Part shown: positions 20,442-31,538 of the stretch, in pieces | How positions within the stretch are numbered: position 1 is the first letter of the stretch | Layout: each line of letters starts with the position of its first letter | From: Cladophialophora immunda | Lineage: Eukaryota > Ascomycota > Eurotiomycetes > Chaetothyriales > Herpotrichiellaceae | Direction of reading: 5' to 3' | Assembly (NCBI RefSeq): GCF_000835495.1 | Contig: NW_015622547.1 | Span: forward strand, 2,604,001 to 2,668,000 | DNA length: 64,000 nucleotides | Position numbers and translations under genes: made by a program | Notes under the pieces: model-generated | What the model was told of the DNA's origin: nothing | The model's database searches: none | Seen by the model: only the letters and a program-made list of their open reading frames with translations

Positions 20442-22361
20442 ATGGCGATCAACAAATATCAATTCCTCTGTCTCGGGTATGTCACCTTTGGGTCGATTTT
20501 CTACGGGTACGACTCCGGTGAGTTCAATGTCCATCGTATCTCCAAGTCGTGTATGGTAACTGATCATCTACTGTAGGCATTACCACGTCGATCCTGGGCT
20601 ACTCGCGCTTCCTCAAGTATTTTGACCTGGACGCAACCAAAATCGGGGCTTTTAGCTCTGCATACTACGCCGGTTCGTTCCTCGGATGCGTCTTGAACTG
20701 GTATCTCCCTGACAAGATTGGACGCCTGCGAACGATCCAGCTTTCCTGTGTCATCGCAATCCTTGGAAGTTCCTTACAAACTGGTGCAAAAAGCTTTGCC
20801 GTGTTCTGTGCCGGCCGTGCCATAGGTGGTATAGCCTCAGGACTTATCTTCAGTATCTGCCCGGTCTATGCGAGCGAGATCAGTCCCCCTGAGATCAGAG
20901 GCTTCATCGGTGGATTATACGGGTATGTTGAACTCCTTACTGGCTCATATATTCGGGTTGAAAAGCTAATCCGCACGTAGGTTCAATGTCAACGCATCGT
21001 ACATGTTAACGGAATGGATGTGAGTCGCGGAAGGGCACGACTTCCCTGTTTACGAAGCTAATCATGGCCAGTGGTCTGGGATTTTATTTCATCAATTCCG
21101 ATGTATCCTGGAGATTACTGCTGGGTCTACAGATTGTACCGGCCATAATGATGATTGTTGGTTCTTTCTGGATGCCATTTTCTCCGCGATGGCTTGCTCT
21201 CAAAGGCCGATACGATGAAGCATTGGCCGTCCTGAAGCGGATGCATGGTGGCTTGCACGACGAGAGTTTCTACCTGCGGGAATATCACCAGATCAAGGCA
21301 CAGATTGAGCTCGAAAAGTCCCAAAAGGCTGGAGTGAGGACGATTCTAACACGAAAATCGTACCGCAAAAGGATTATCATGGTGATAGGAATTGCTCTTT
21401 TCTCACAGTGAGTCTTGCTCTTCTTTTCTTCTTTCTGCGATTGCTACGTTTGGAACAGCTGAGAAGATTGCCCTGGAAGCCGACTGACCTCATCAGACTG
21501 ACCGGAGTCATCCCAATTCAAAATTACCAAGTGATTGTCTACCAGACCATGGGCTTTTCGACTGTGCTGTCCTTGGTCTTGACCGGTGTGTATGGCACTA
21601 TTGCTACTACCTCGGCAGGTCTAGCTATGTGTTTCTGTGACAGAATCGGAAGAAGGAAACTTATCGTAAGAGCCTCTTTGCACTGTTCTGAGCTGTCCTG
21701 AGCATTGGCTAACGGTGGAACCAGTACGTGGCGTATGGGTTCATGATCCCTGCATCTCTCGTACTTGTTATCCTATGGGCACGATACGAAGCCTCTGGGA
21801 ACACAAATTTCGGTCTAGGCGTCGGTGTGGCCGTCTCCATATATCTCTTTTCGTGTGGCTACTCTGGCCCCATCAACACATTTGTACCAACGGTACGTAT
21901 CCAGCGCTCTTAGATATTCTTCTCTCGAGTATTTTCGGGTCCACCTGGACCTTTATGAGTTGTGCTGACCGGTGTTACCCCTCCAACAGTACACCCCTGA
22001 GATCCTGCCTACAAGCATCCGCTCCTTTGGCGTCGCATCTTTCTATGGAACCTTCAACGCCATTGTCATTATGCTCGTCCAAGTGACTCCCTTGGCGCTG
22101 CAGTCTATAAGCTGGAAATACTTCCTAATCTTCTTCATATCAGACTGCATCGGCATTGTTCTGTTCTACTACCTCTGCCCGGAAACGAGGTTGAAGACAC
22201 TTGAAGAAATTGAAGCTCTGTTCGGTGAAACAGTTGCTGAAACCCTGGAAGAAGCCGGAAAGCATTCGGAAGGCGCCGAAATGTCTGTCTACGTCGAGAA
22301 CATTGAGCAAGTCGTCGACCAGAAGCACGAGGGAGGAGACTTTGAGAAAACCCCTGCCTAA
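20442..22361 (+). CDS. MFS sugar-porter-family transporter
   Basis: Seven exons (20442-20517, 20577-20922, 20981-21019, 21072-21407, 21497-21665, 21725-21892, 21990-22361) give 501 residues, with every junction in frame. The protein has the sugar-porter layout: an N-terminal membrane span ending GSIFYGYDSGITTS, the PDKIGRLR loop between spans 2 and 3, the span-4/5 region GRAIGGIASGL and ASEISPPEIRG, PFSPRWLALKGRYDEAL after span 6, CDRIGRRK between spans 8 and 9, and CPETRLKTLEEIEALFG after span 12. The substrate cannot be named; members carry hexoses, disaccharides, quinate, inositol and others. The third exon is only 39 bp. It lies between a dead short-chain dehydrogenase and the monooxygenase gene and may import or export the pathway's substrate or product. 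Confidence 0.88.
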
Positions 22362-23114
22362 GGCTGTGACTTCAAGAGGCGTGGAGGCCTTTGGGGGGGT
22401 ACCACTGGAGATGTACGATTGTACGCTTGGCTCTACGGACAGCAGAGTTTCTAAGTAGTGGCAAGATAAGACGTCACCTGTCTACGATTTATACATGCCG
22501 ACGCAGTGGGCAGTGATTCCCCCAAGCTATACCTGTACTACGCTCACCTCCGATGGGTTGTGCACCGTAAATGATCGGCATCAACGCAACACGTGAAAAG
22601 AAGGCCAACTTCTTAACTAATCGGTGGCACTTGTGCAGAACGATTTGAAGGTATCTCGTCCGGATACCCAAGGAGTAATACTGTGCGATCAATACTGGCA
22701 ACGCCCTCTCGCTGGTACTTCGCGACCTCGTCTAGGCTCTGTATAGGCTTCCAGATTGCGGGGTGTTGTTTTAAGAGTCAGGAAATCCCGAGTCATGGGC
22801 ACTCCAGAGAATGGCACCTTTACCAAGAGCAGTCCGTGTCAGTATTCTGTGACGATACCCAGGTATTGACGAGCACCTGGTGTGTATGCTTTTGCTGACA
22901 TCGATCGCAGGTTTCATGACTAGGAGAGGGCTGCGTCCAAGCCTCCAAGGTGACTTACTTGGACTTTCAAACTTCTCTTTACGGAGGGCCCAAGAGATGC
23001 AGCTAGTCGCTAGGGAATGAATAGAGGCTTCTGGAATGGCCAAAGGGTCTTGGCAGACGACCGACTCGTACAGAGGTCCAGCTACTTCGGACTCATTACA
23101 TACCCCATCACCCC

Positions 23115-23310
23115 TTGACCTCGTCAGTTGTGGAACAACAGAGCAAAATCATTTCTCTGGATGCTACGACCCTCACAGCGAATAACGATGAAACAACCCC
23201 AGATGTGTGGCCTGGACAAGTACCCATCGAAGTCGAGGGGTGCGGAGTGTGTGGCTCCGATCTACGCAAATGGCTGACTACCAGCAGCCTGACACATCCC
23301 TTGGTGATAC
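23115..23310 (+). pseudogene. Relic of a zinc-type alcohol dehydrogenase (GroES-fold start)
   Basis: One frame reads WPGQVPIEVEGCGVCGSDLRKW followed shortly by LTHPLVI. This is the N-terminal catalytic-zinc region of medium-chain dehydrogenases (sorbitol or alcohol dehydrogenase type), where the first zinc cysteine sits in GVCGSDL. In intact enzymes PLVIGHE follows with a second zinc-binding residue; here the frame runs instead into unrelated sequence. There is no proper ATG in this frame and no downstream Rossmann part, so it is a truncated remnant. The monooxygenase gene begins about 110 bp further on. Confidence 0.6.
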
Positions 23311-23418
23311 TCTTAAGGTGTACATTTCGTCCTCGCTGGTATAAAGGTGATAGCCGAGGGAATCTGTTCTGCTGCAGAGTTACCCCTCTGGATCGACCCT
23401 CTCCCCTTACTCACGAGG

Positions 23419-25434
23419 ATGGCAGATGTCTTACAACCAGTGGGCGCCCTGCCAGAAGATATCAAGACGGAATTGGAGCTCGAGACGAAGAAGGAATTAA
23501 ACGGCATCGTCCCTGGCGCCGCCCCTGTCCTTGACAAGTACAGCCGAGAAAGTGCCAAACGGTTCCGAAAGGACGGGTTGGGCCAGTTTATCCCGTACTC
23601 GACGTCACAGTACCAAACGTACTTCAGAGACATCTGGATAGATGAAGATGCCGTGGACCCGGGAGTCCACTCACTCACAGACGGATCACGTTGTGAGATT
23701 TTGGTCGTCGGTGCCGGCTACGGCGGGTTGCTGGCTGCCGCGAGACTGATCCAAGCCGGCGTTGATGTGAACGATATCCGTCTAATTGATGCTGCCGGCG
23801 GTTATGGTGGGACGTGGTATTACAACCGCTACCCTGGGCTGATGTGTGACGTGGAAAGTTACATCTATATCCCCCTGCTGGAAGAGCTGGGGTACATGCC
23901 CAAACACAAATACTCTTACGGGCCCGAGTTGAGACAGCATGCAGAAAACATCGCCGACCACTTCAATCTCAGGGACAAAACCCTCTTCCAGGTCAAGGCC
24001 ATTGACATCACCTGGGACAGCTCGAAGAATGACTGGGTCACTAGACTGGAGTCCACACGCCGAGGACAAGAAGGTAACAAGATCTCCGTGTCGTCTCGGT
24101 TCGTGATCCTCGCTGGTGGAACGTTGAACTGGCCGAAGATTCCCAAACTTCGCGGACTGGGCAGCTTCAAGGGACACAGCTTCCACACGTCTCGTTGGGA
24201 CTGGGCTTACACGGGAGGCTGCGAAGAGCAACCAGCGATGGCCAACTTGGCCAACAAGGCCGTCGGGATCATCGGCACCGGCGCCACTGCCATCCAACTG
24301 GTCCCCGAACTCGCAAGGTGGGCGAAACACCTCTATGTGTTTCAACGGACGCCCTCGGCGGTGGATGTTAGAGGCCAACGCGAGACCGATGTGGACTGGT
24401 GGACGCGCGAGATTCATGGCAGGCCAGGGTGGCAGAAGCAGCGACGGACGAACTTCAGCACCTTCACCGCCAACACTGTTCCCCGGCCGAATGTCGACAT
24501 GGTCGACGACGAGTGGACGAAATTCCCGTCCTACAGTGGGTTGGTAGGGGGTCCAAATGCGCCTCGGTCGGCCGATGACGCCCCGTCATACCTGGCCACG
24601 CTCAACGAGCTCGATCTGACCAGGCAGGAGAAGATCCGCGCCCGGGTCGACGACATCGTCGAGGACAGGGCGACCGCGGAGAGATTGAAGGCTTGGTACC
24701 CCGGCTGGTGCAAGCGGCCGTGTTTCCACGACGAGTATCTGCAAAGTTTCAATGCTCCCAACGTAACACTCGTCGATACCGACGGCCGAGGAGTGGACGG
24801 CCTCACGGAGAACAGCATCGTGTTTGACGGACGCGAATATCCCGTGGACACCCTCGTCTTTAGTACGGGTTATGAAGTTCCCCTGGGCAACAGCCCTGGG
24901 GCACGTTTGCATCTGCAAGTGATCGGCCCGGACGGCCAATTACTCGACGATAAATGGGACAAGGGCATCGCAACTCTGCACGGAGTGCAATCGAACGGCT
25001 TCCCCAACCTGTTCTGGCTGGGCCTCACGCAGACCGGGGCCACCCCCAACCAGACCGCCATGGTCGACGAGTTGGCGCAGCATATTGCCTTCATCATTAC
25101 CGAGGTGGCCAAAGGCGTGAAAAAGGAAGATGGCAACGGCCCGAGGCCTGGCAACCGGTTCGCCTTCACCATCGAGCCCACTGTCGAGGCAGAAGATGCC
25201 TGGACCGAGCAGATTGTCGCCGGAGCACCGGCTTTCATAGCCATGTCCAATTGTCCCCCCAGCTACTTCAACGCCGAGGGCGACCTCTACAAGCTGGCGG
25301 CTTCTGGGCCGGAAGCCCTGGAGAAATTGGCACGAGGAAGCATGTGGGCGAAAGGATACGAGGATTGGTTGCGGGTCATCGGAGACTGGAGGTCTGGTGA
25401 CATCCGAAAGGATCTGAGAATAGAGCTGCTCTAG
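23419..25434 (+). CDS. Baeyer-Villiger monooxygenase (FAD/NADPH)
   Basis: Single exon, 671 residues from the ATG at 23419. These enzymes use FAD, NADPH and O2 to turn ketones into esters or lactones. The FAD motif GAGYGG is at about 98-103, followed by GGYGGTWYYNRYPG (the GG-WxxxRYPG element) at 127-140. The family fingerprint FxGxxxHxxxWD is complete (F250, G252, H256, W260, D261), and the NADPH motif GTGATA is at about 286-291. The 95-residue N-terminal extension before the FAD motif resembles the longer cyclododecanone/steroid-type members. The tail carries PNLFWLGLTQTG, typical of the family. The substrate is not predictable. The P450 gene lies convergent downstream, and a relic dehydrogenase that could have supplied ketones lies just upstream. 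Confidence 0.93.
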   Translation: MADVLQPVGALPEDIKTELELETKKELNGIVPGAAPVLDKYSRESAKRFRKDGLGQFIPYSTSQYQTYFRDIWIDEDAVDPGVHSLTDGSRCEILVVGAGYGGLLAAARLIQAGVDVNDIRLIDAAGGYGGTWYYNRYPGLMCDVESYIYIPLLEELGYMPKHKYSYGPELRQHAENIADHFNLRDKTLFQVKAIDITWDSSKNDWVTRLESTRRGQEGNKISVSSRFVILAGGTLNWPKIPKLRGLGSFKGHSFHTSRWDWAYTGGCEEQPAMANLANKAVGIIGTGATAIQLVPELARWAKHLYVFQRTPSAVDVRGQRETDVDWWTREIHGRPGWQKQRRTNFSTFTANTVPRPNVDMVDDEWTKFPSYSGLVGGPNAPRSADDAPSYLATLNELDLTRQEKIRARVDDIVEDRATAERLKAWYPGWCKRPCFHDEYLQSFNAPNVTLVDTDGRGVDGLTENSIVFDGREYPVDTLVFSTGYEVPLGNSPGARLHLQVIGPDGQLLDDKWDKGIATLHGVQSNGFPNLFWLGLTQTGATPNQTAMVDELAQHIAFIITEVAKGVKKEDGNGPRPGNRFAFTIEPTVEAEDAWTEQIVAGAPAFIAMSNCPPSYFNAEGDLYKLAASGPEALEKLARGSMWAKGYEDWLRVIGDWRSGDIRKDLRIELL

Positions 25435-25944
25435 CGGTTGCTACGGGCAGCAAAGAAAACTAGCTACTGTCCTGGATAGATGGGACTTGGAGTCCAAAGA
25501 AGGTCGATTCCGGCTATTCAACTTGAAGCCACCCGTGGAAAATCCGCACTGTGACCGTTGTCGATTCCGGCCACAATTACTAGGTAAAGGCAGCAGATTG
25601 GAATGGCTTCAGGGGATGGCCTAGTTGCGGCAGCCTCGTCCTCCCTTCATACCACTATTGGGCAAGCTGCCCTAACTACTAGACCTGAGCAACTATCGAC
25701 ACTCGATCCTGTCACAACTGCCTCCTCAACCATCGCAGAAATCGTGGATCCGTATTCCGGATCTCCTTGGAGTGGTCGCACTGTAAGCATTTCATAGTAT
25801 GCCAAAGTGGTCGGGCGTCTACCTCAACCCTAACAAGAGCACCAGGTCCGGACTCGTTTCAATGTTCAACCACGTCGTGCGTCTCGTCTCCGCCATGAAC
25901 AGTTTCACGATAACATCTTGAGAAGGTTGAATGATTGCTCCGAC
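25435..25944. other. Intergenic between convergent monooxygenase and P450 genes
   Basis: This 510-bp gap separates the two stops. One short frame (25603-25797, 64 residues) starts with ATG and is Ser/Thr/Ala-rich, but has no recognisable feature and is not called. Confidence 0.5.
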
Positions 25945-28014
25945 TCAGAGAGTTCTCCCTGAACGCAGGGTGAATGACACCGTCGGCCCCGACTTCTTGA
26001 CATCTGGCACTTTGTCAGTTTGCTTCAGCGCATACGAGAGTCCTCTTTTGCAAACTTACTGAAATGATCCAGAAGCTCAAAGTTCTTCGCCATCTCTTCC
26101 GGACGCTCGGGCTTCATGTCGAAGAGATAGACCAGCCTCGCTATCGTGAGGTATATCTCCTGATACGCCATCTTGATGCCGGGACACTTGCGAGGCCCCA
26201 TCGAAAACGCCCAATAGCAACCTTTGGCCGACGCGGCGTCTTCGTCCGCACTCTCGTCATTCACGATGTACCGCTCCGGTCGGAACGTCGCTGCCTCGGG
26301 AAAGTACTTTTCGTTGTAGGCGAGAGCCCACCAACCGACCCCAACGTCAATCTAGACCTCGTCAACTCCTGTGCACAAGGCTGGCCCCGACGGTATAACC
26401 TACGCCTTCTGGTATGAATTCGCCGTTCACGGTTTCTCCGCCCTGTCGATTGACTTCGGTAAGCCCTTTCAATGGGGTCTAACCTGACTCGCGAGGAAGG
26501 AGGATTAGCAGCCTCACCTTCAAAGCCGTCCTCGGCAGTATGCCAGGACCTGGGGGTGCCATGCGTAGCGCCTCGTCCACGCAAGCTCTCAGATAGACGC
26601 AACGAGCAAGCTTCCCTCCAGATTTGATCTCGTTGACGCTGCTGAACGTGCTGTCGAGTTCCTGGCGTAGTTTGCTCATCGACTCGGGGCATTTGAGCAG
26701 ATAGAAGAGTGTGGCGGCCATCCCTGGCGGAACTAGTCAGGCCCACCTCCTCAGGGTTCAAGCTTTGTAAGTCTTGCCTGTAGAACTGGTGTCGCTCCCA
26801 CCGACAACCAGCAGCACGCCTTCCGAGAAGAGGAACTCCATCGGCAACGGCTTGCCCGTTTCTGCGTCTTTGGCATTGAGCAGCTTTCTTGTCAGCCGTT
26901 GACGGTCGAGTCGAGAGCAATGATTCGCAACATACATGATGGAAGAAGTCCTTGCGTCCTCCTGAAGTAGGAGTGGATTCAGCGGCGATCCTGTTCGCTA
27001 CGACACCCGCCACATAAGCAATAAATTTGGTCCGTGTACGCAGCAGTCGCGGGAAGAAGATGTTGATCAAGCCGCTCCTGTAGATCCATGGCACGATGCC
27101 ACCCTAGCTGAATCAGTAGCGGCGTTTATGGCGAGATATAGATATCTTACCAACAATGTAGAAAACACCATGGAATCGATCAGGTCCAATACATAGCGCA
27201 AGGAGGGGTTGGTCAGCATATCGAAACTCTTCCCGAAGACGACTTCTCCCATGATGTCGTAGGCCAGATAATTCAACCACAGCGACATATCCTTTACCTT
27301 TTCCGTGGAGGGGTTGATCAACTGTCTACAGAGGGTCTCTATCTTTTCGATCATGAACTCTGTGAAATATCAGCAACCCAGTCCTCATCAGGCCCCCACA
27401 GATGGCAATTCCAACCTTCGGCGTCTCTCAGTGCAGACTCCGAGAACCCTTGTGAGAGGATCCTTCTCTTCTTCATGGCTTTCTCCGTTAGTGGCTCGCT
27501 GAAAGTGTTTCGCGCGTCCGGGTGGCTAGAGGCGCCAACGGTTGTTGCATCTGCCTTCCGAAAATTGCGCTTGAAGCCATAGATATCTGCAATTCTCGAC
27601 CTCATTAAAGCGTCATTGGAGCTGACAATGTTTCAATCTCACCTCGGAAAGCCTGGGGTTCGTTAAAGGCCAGGGAATTCGGGCTGTACCGAACCACAGG
27701 GCCTAGCCCAGACATATCAGCAAGTTCATTGTCCCATCTACGCGATTGGAGGGGATGATACCATATTTCTCATGTAGAGACTGGAAATGAAGATGCCTGC
27801 GTTCCCGCACGCCGATGTAGAAATCATACAACGGACTGACTTTCATGTACCAAGGCCCAGGGTATCGTGCGAGCGGGTGTAAGTAGAGTCGATAAACGAA
27901 TGTGGCCATAAGACCGACAAATGCCAGCACAAGTAAAGCCATACCGACCGATCTTGTGCTTTGCATGCACGACTTGACATTGTCGACGAGCTGATGAACC
28001 TGTGAAGGTGCCAT
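25945..28014 (-). CDS. Cytochrome P450 monooxygenase
   Basis: Ten exons give 522 residues, the normal P450 length: 28014-27762, 27702-27643, 27586-27416, 27359-27151, 27103-26936, 26883-26778, 26723-26518, 26442-26404, 26351-26060, 26009-25945. Introns are 47-75 bp and all keep frame. An N-terminal anchor (VGMALLVLAFVGLMATFVY) and RLYLHPLARYPGP hinge place it on the endoplasmic reticulum. The oxygen-activating helix reads GGSDTSST, the ExxR helix is DEALRM, the PERF-type motif is FRPERY and the heme loop FSMGPRKCPG is complete. The C-terminus DVKKSGPTVSF fits fungal class II enzymes. The intron 26724-26777 starts with GC (GCAAG) rather than GT. The substrate is unknown. It is convergent with the Baeyer-Villiger gene. 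Confidence 0.9.
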
Positions 28015-29283
28015 GGGTGGTCGTGGGAGATCTATGCCAGCAGCTGATGGATGCTGTGCAACCACGAGATTTGCGGAGATCGCAACAAATCTTGACAGCT
28101 GTGAGACACGGCAACTGAGCTGGCATGGTCGGGCTGCTGTCAACAGCTGCAGCAGTAAAGGGCACAACCCGAGGTTGAGTACAGCACTCGGCCGTCTAAA
28201 CAAGGAAACCGATTTAGGACGTGGTGGGGATTTCCCAATGGAGGAAGCATGCCATGCATTTGGTGCGATTTGTTGCTGACAAGGACATATCTGACAAACA
28301 AGGTTGGCGGCAACAGGGGAAGCTCATAGCTCCAAGGGCTCTTCTCTCAATACCAGCCGCATTCAGAGCGCGATTCGGGTTGCGGCAGGCTAGAGGGAAG
28401 TCTTCTCATGCAGACTGCCCTGTTAATCAGCAAAAGCTCACCGATCGATACATGCTGCCTTGATGCTTCATCTGTCATCACAGCTGTCCAGTCGTTCTCT
28501 GCTTTGCCGAGTACTTGCCAACCATTGCCCTGCAGGATACCTCTCGTCCGCGTGGTCGATACCTCGGTAGCTAGATTCGTAGGTACCTATTACGGTGACC
28601 GCAACCAAGTTCTTGTACACGGCATCCTTCGAAATTGCTTTGCTCTTAGAGGCAGATCCGCTGCTGCCCGGGGCATACGGTGTGCATGATTCGTGTACAA
28701 CGGTTCATGAGGAAAGCTGTCCGTCTTTCACGGTTGCTTAACGTTCGACGTTTTCATAACATGGCACCCTTGATCGCTGCCGGAGACGGAAAAACAGATT
28801 TACCGTCCACAAACGTCGTTGCACATCTCTGGAACTAGACGTCTGCCTCCATCTGCTGTTCTAGTCTAATCCTCGCTGTTAGACGTACTTATAATGACAT
28901 CGAGCTGGGCGGTCAGTTCGTCTTTGTCTCAAGGGCTTGGAAAGGAGACGGTCATGGCTATTGAAGTCAGCTCAACCGTGAGGACAACGGGTTCGAATGA
29001 GCCCCGATCGCTTCACAGGGAGCTCAATGCTATTACAGGGACCGAGCATGATACCACCAGCACGAAAACGGAGTCAGCCGACACAGGAACTGGTCGAGTA
29101 TTGAAACGTGTTAGGTCGTCACCACACTGTGAAGATGATTTCATTGGGGAGGATTAGTTGGGACTATAGCCTCAGCAGAAATACATGGACCGAGAAAGGT
29201 CGGTAATCCCTCGAAAGGCGATCCCTACCCAATCAACACTGGATGCACGGTCGGGGCGCAAAAGTGGATCCTGAGCAGACCCT
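28015..29283. other. Intergenic, upstream region of the P450 gene
   Basis: This 1.27-kb gap separates the P450 start from the 3' end of the cyclic phosphodiesterase gene. One 87-residue frame (28894-29157) is Ser/Thr-rich without any feature that supports calling it a gene. No repeats were noted. Confidence 0.45.
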
Positions 29284-29931
29284 TCACAGCAGACCTTTGG
29301 CCATCTTCCACATGACCCAGGGACAGTCTCTCTCCGCTAGGGGTGTCCAGTCCTCGAGGGATTGGCTGGTATCCACCAGCACGAGCTTCGCGCCCATGGC
29401 CAGAGTGCCCCCACAGCAATCGAAGAGACTCCCAAACTCGAAGCCCAGCTGCAGCTCGATCAGGCCGATCTTCTTTTGCACCTCGCTCTGGGGGATGTCG
29501 CCGTAGAACAGGCTCAGGTGCGGGAGGTATTCGTGCTCCGCCCACCCCTGCGCGTCGCCCTCGGACAGCACGAGGCCCTGCTGCCTGCACGCCGCAGCGA
29601 GTTTGAGCAAGTTGGCATCTTTGGCGGCTCGGAGGGTGACCTTCTTGAAGAAGGGCTCCCCGGCTTCGAGTTGCTCGAGCTCAACGTTCACCTCATTCGA
29701 CTCCTTCTTGAACTCGGGCAGGGAGAGGCCGTCAAGCCACTCCTGCGGCGACGATGATCCGTAGGTCTTTGAAGGATCAATGTCTGAGGTTATCGTCACG
29801 TGTGGGATAAAATTGCGTTTGGGCGCATGGGGGAAGTCTGATGGCAGGGTACTACCGATCAGTTCCTTCAGGGACTTGTTGAATGGCTCATCGTCCTTGC
29901 GGGCGACGAGCCAAAGAGATGAGCCGGGCAT
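29284..29931 (-). CDS. CPD1: 2',3'-cyclic nucleotide 3'-phosphodiesterase (CPD1-like)
   Basis: The frame gives 215 residues from the ATG at 29931 (MPGSSLWLVA); the open frame upstream lacks an ATG. This family opens ADP-ribose 1'',2''-cyclic phosphate formed by tRNA splicing, converting the cyclic phosphate to a 1''-phosphate. It belongs to the 2H phosphoesterases, and both catalytic HxT/S motifs are present: HVT at about 44-46 and HLS at about 138-140. Short N-terminal SLWL and the spacing of about 94 residues between motifs fit the fungal enzymes. No intron is required. Confidence 0.87.
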   Translation of the reverse strand: MPGSSLWLVARKDDEPFNKSLKELIGSTLPSDFPHAPKRNFIPHVTITSDIDPSKTYGSSSPQEWLDGLSLPEFKKESNEVNVELEQLEAGEPFFKKVTLRAAKDANLLKLAAACRQQGLVLSEGDAQGWAEHEYLPHLSLFYGDIPQSEVQKKIGLIELQLGFEFGSLFDCCGGTLAMGAKLVLVDTSQSLEDWTPLAERDCPWVMWKMAKGLL

Positions 29932-31538
29932 GGGATGGTTTGAGGACTTCGACAAGGTGCTTAATTGTCAGTCGTGTAGATTACAACAGAAGGGTAGCGG
30001 TCAGAGCATCTTTGGGAGGAGTTGGGTTCTTGACAGTTTCTATGTCCAGCAACTTCACAGTTTTCCTTACGCAACAAGGAGAAACGTTGATCACGGATCA
30101 TTAATCACATTCCCTTGGCCCGGGGAGCTACTACTAGGCGGCGCCGACACTCTCCACAAAACCAGGCAATTCGGGGAAGACGCTTCCCCAGAGCTTAGCC
30201 AAGCAGAAGAACCATACTGAAGTACGGAGTACTCGCCCGGGACACCACTAACCTTCAATCGTAGCTACTGCGTATCGTGACCCTGCTCGAAGACTCATTG
30301 CAACTTCGCAGAAATCCCAGGTACACAAGTTTACACCAGGCCTTCTTATGCCACCCAGGGGTAGTTGTGCTTGTACATGTGGAGTGTGCCTCTTCCTTTT
30401 CTGATCGTTTACAGAACGCATTTGATGAAGCTCTACTCGGTCACACCGAAAAGCAGCTGCTATGCCAAATAAAGGTTAGGGACAAGTACGTTGTGCTGAC
30501 CACCTCCACAGCCTGGAATTTGTCGTGACGAAAAAGAGGAATTTTTCCCTTTCCAGCAAGTGCAAATAATAGCAAGTTATCTTGTAGATGACGCTGTTCC
30601 CCTGGGAGTTCTAGACAGTCTTTCGGCCCCCATCCATAGCTCGAGGAGATGTCGGCCTTGAAGCATCGCCTCGATGAAGATACCAAGTTTCCAAGAATCT
30701 GCTCGGAACAGGTAAGCTCGCATCAACTTCACACACCATTCCGGAGCAGAGCCTACCTTTTGCTTTCCGTAGTATTATGCAAGGCGTCCTGTCACACCAG
30801 CGGAGTCATCCTCGTAGCTCACGTCGAGCTCTAGGGCAAGATTTCCAGACCGAGCATGTTCACACGTAATGGCCCGGATTACGCCTCCGCAGCTGGTCTG
30901 CCTTTGACGATGCAAGATCTCGATGGTCTTTTCCTTAAAGCATGTCGCATATCTAGAACTTGGATGCCAGATCGACAAGTCCGGCAAGGCGAAGCATGGG
31001 CCGTCCGAAGTCTTGACGTCTATGACTTTGCTTGATCCGGGCCCTTGCACATGATTGGTTACCGATCCACAGCCTTGCGCCTTGCTCTCGCGTTGTGCCT
31101 GCGAGTAGCACAACTCTAGTCGAGATCGTACCTGAACTAAACAACTGCTTCAGAAGTCCTCCAGACCCTTGTGGAATCATAGCGATTGGTTCCTTTGGAT
31201 CCTCCTAGCTTCCTCGATCAAGCCTCTCGTCACCGGTCCGAAGAGAGCTGGGAGCGACTTGGATTCATGACCTCACGACTTCATAGATGGACCTCCGGAT
31301 CCAAGCATGAAGGGTGCGAAATGTCCCGCTGTCATGACGACAGAGCATGGGTGAGATGGTGATGGCGTTGTGAGGTCGATGCTGTGAGGATGCTTTTCAA
31401 TGGCACCACGAGAAGCATATAAACCAGGATCGAACATTTCCAACCACTTCGTCTCCCTAATCCAATTTACTCACCACTCAACCATATCTCTCGTTCCATT
31501 GATATCACCAGTAACAAATCACCTGAAGCCATCTCAAG
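29932..31538. other. Intergenic, possible decayed or unrecognised gene
   Basis: This is a 1.6-kb stretch without a clear gene. On the minus strand two frames (31113-30775 and 30686-30441) have fairly protein-like composition, for example ARSGNLALELDVSYEDDSAG in the first. I could not connect them with a start or recognise a family. The first also ends in TAA. They may be a degenerate gene. Confidence 0.3.
31418..31423 (+). promoter_or_regulatory. TATA box of the CHZ-motif gene
   Basis: The hexamer TATAAA lies 115 bp upstream of the ATG at 31539, followed by a pyrimidine-rich leader. Spacing and context fit a core promoter of a well-expressed small gene. Confidence 0.45.

Noticed and set aside
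23347..23418. An N-terminal extension of the Baeyer-Villiger monooxygenase frame by 24 residues.
   Set aside because: The extension has no ATG; the ATG at 23419 gives the expected N-terminus for the long type of this family.
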